A DNA stretch of 5,366 bases from an uncultured Jeotgalicoccus sp. Its GTDB lineage: Bacteria > Bacillota > Bacilli > Staphylococcales > Salinicoccaceae. A program made the translations under genes and the position numbers. Shown one piece after another: positions 5,062 through 5,366 of the stretch (positions are counted from its first letter, which is position 1; the number at the start of each line of letters is the position of its first letter). The notes below the pieces were generated by a model. The model saw nothing but the letters and a program-made list of their open reading frames with translations. It had not been told where the DNA came from and ran no database searches. The stretch spans positions 1 through 5,366 of the forward strand of contig CANRKV010000118.1 of assembly GCA_947631305.1 (NCBI GenBank), read 5' to 3'.

Positions 5062-5366
5062 ATGTTCTATGTTAATGCCATGCGCAAAATTCCATTAAAA
5101 CTTAAACAATTGCAGATTTTGAAAAGACGGACGATTTTAGCCGAGACCGAAGAAAAAGAAAGGGATAAATTGCATCGCGGTTACGCCGGAGAGCTTCAAT
5201 TCGATAAACTCCTTGAAGCGATTGTCCGGGAACTCGATGTATATCATTTGAAAGATTTTCGTTTTAAAATTGACAGCGGTGCGACGGCGATGAAAGTCGC
5301 CAGCGGTTTGAGCGAAGTTCAGATTGATAACGTGCTCGTCGCCGGTGATCGCATTTATACTTTCGA
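5062..5366 (+). CDS. NERD (nuclease-related) domain protein, N-terminal part
   Basis: The frame is open from the ATG at 5062 to the window edge, giving 101 residues plus two bases. A basic, charged N terminus (8-38, many Lys, Arg and Glu) leads into RGYAGELQFDKLL (39-51), a hydrophobic-basic strand and VQIDNVLVAGDRIYTF (86-101). The GxxGE motif (40-44) and the QID motif (87-89) match the start of the NERD domain, a restriction-endonuclease-like fold. The next codon begins GA and would encode Asp or Glu; a Glu here would fit the third catalytic motif, ExK. No signal peptide or membrane segment is seen. GGAG (5047-5050) lies 11 bases upstream, a slightly long spacing; the alternative ATG at 5080 has no such site. 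The gene diverges from secG. The family is assigned from memory of the motif pattern. Substrate and cellular role are unknown. Confidence 0.75.
   Translation, partial: MFYVNAMRKIPLKLKQLQILKRRTILAETEEKERDKLHRGYAGELQFDKLLEAIVRELDVYHLKDFRFKIDSGATAMKVASGLSEVQIDNVLVAGDRIYTF

Noticed and set aside
1..5366. A novel defence or mobile system
   Set aside because: Apart from the partial NERD gene, all genes are standard core genes with intact motifs. There are no transposases, phage genes, CRISPR repeats or toxin-antitoxin pairs.

Overview
The window looks like chromosomal core DNA from a Gram-positive bacterium of the Firmicutes, most probably the family Staphylococcaceae. The gene order secG–est–rnr–smpB–ssrA is the one I know from Staphylococcus. 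The tmRNA resembles the staphylococcal form closely and encodes a tag ending in NNFAVAA. The esterase is of the Est30/YvaK type. Lines I counted by hand in the coding regions ran from about 40% to 50% GC, which is high for Staphylococcus itself and fits a relative such as Salinicoccus or Jeotgalicoccus better. That genus-level guess is inference, and whole-window GC was not computed.

Layout, read along the minus strand (right to left), which carries almost everything. secG (4653-4883) has its own promoter (4918-4946) and a strong intrinsic terminator (4599-4639). A second promoter (4551-4579) starts an operon of est (carboxylesterase), rnr (RNase R) and smpB, with gaps of 24 and 6 bp. A near-consensus sigma-A promoter (935-963) sits one base past the smpB stop codon and drives ssrA (tmRNA, 538-895), which ends at an intrinsic terminator (498-531). 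Beyond it is the 5' part of a glycerate kinase gene (1-380) that runs off the left edge. On the plus strand, one divergent gene starts at 5062 and runs off the right edge. Its 101 visible residues look like the start of a NERD (nuclease-related) domain protein.

Functionally, the centre is a ribosome-rescue module. SmpB and tmRNA release stalled ribosomes and tag the unfinished protein, and RNase R degrades the faulty mRNA and is also known in other bacteria to act on tmRNA. SecG belongs to the protein-export channel. The esterase and glycerate kinase are metabolic genes with no evident link to rescue.

I see no mobile element, CRISPR array or clearly novel system. The least explained stretch is the 178-bp divergent region between secG and the NERD gene, which holds an 11-bp direct repeat and an inverted repeat next to the secG promoter. 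Smaller points of interest are the short tmRNA tag, the lack of an encoded CCA on the tmRNA, and an inverted repeat over the est ribosome binding site.
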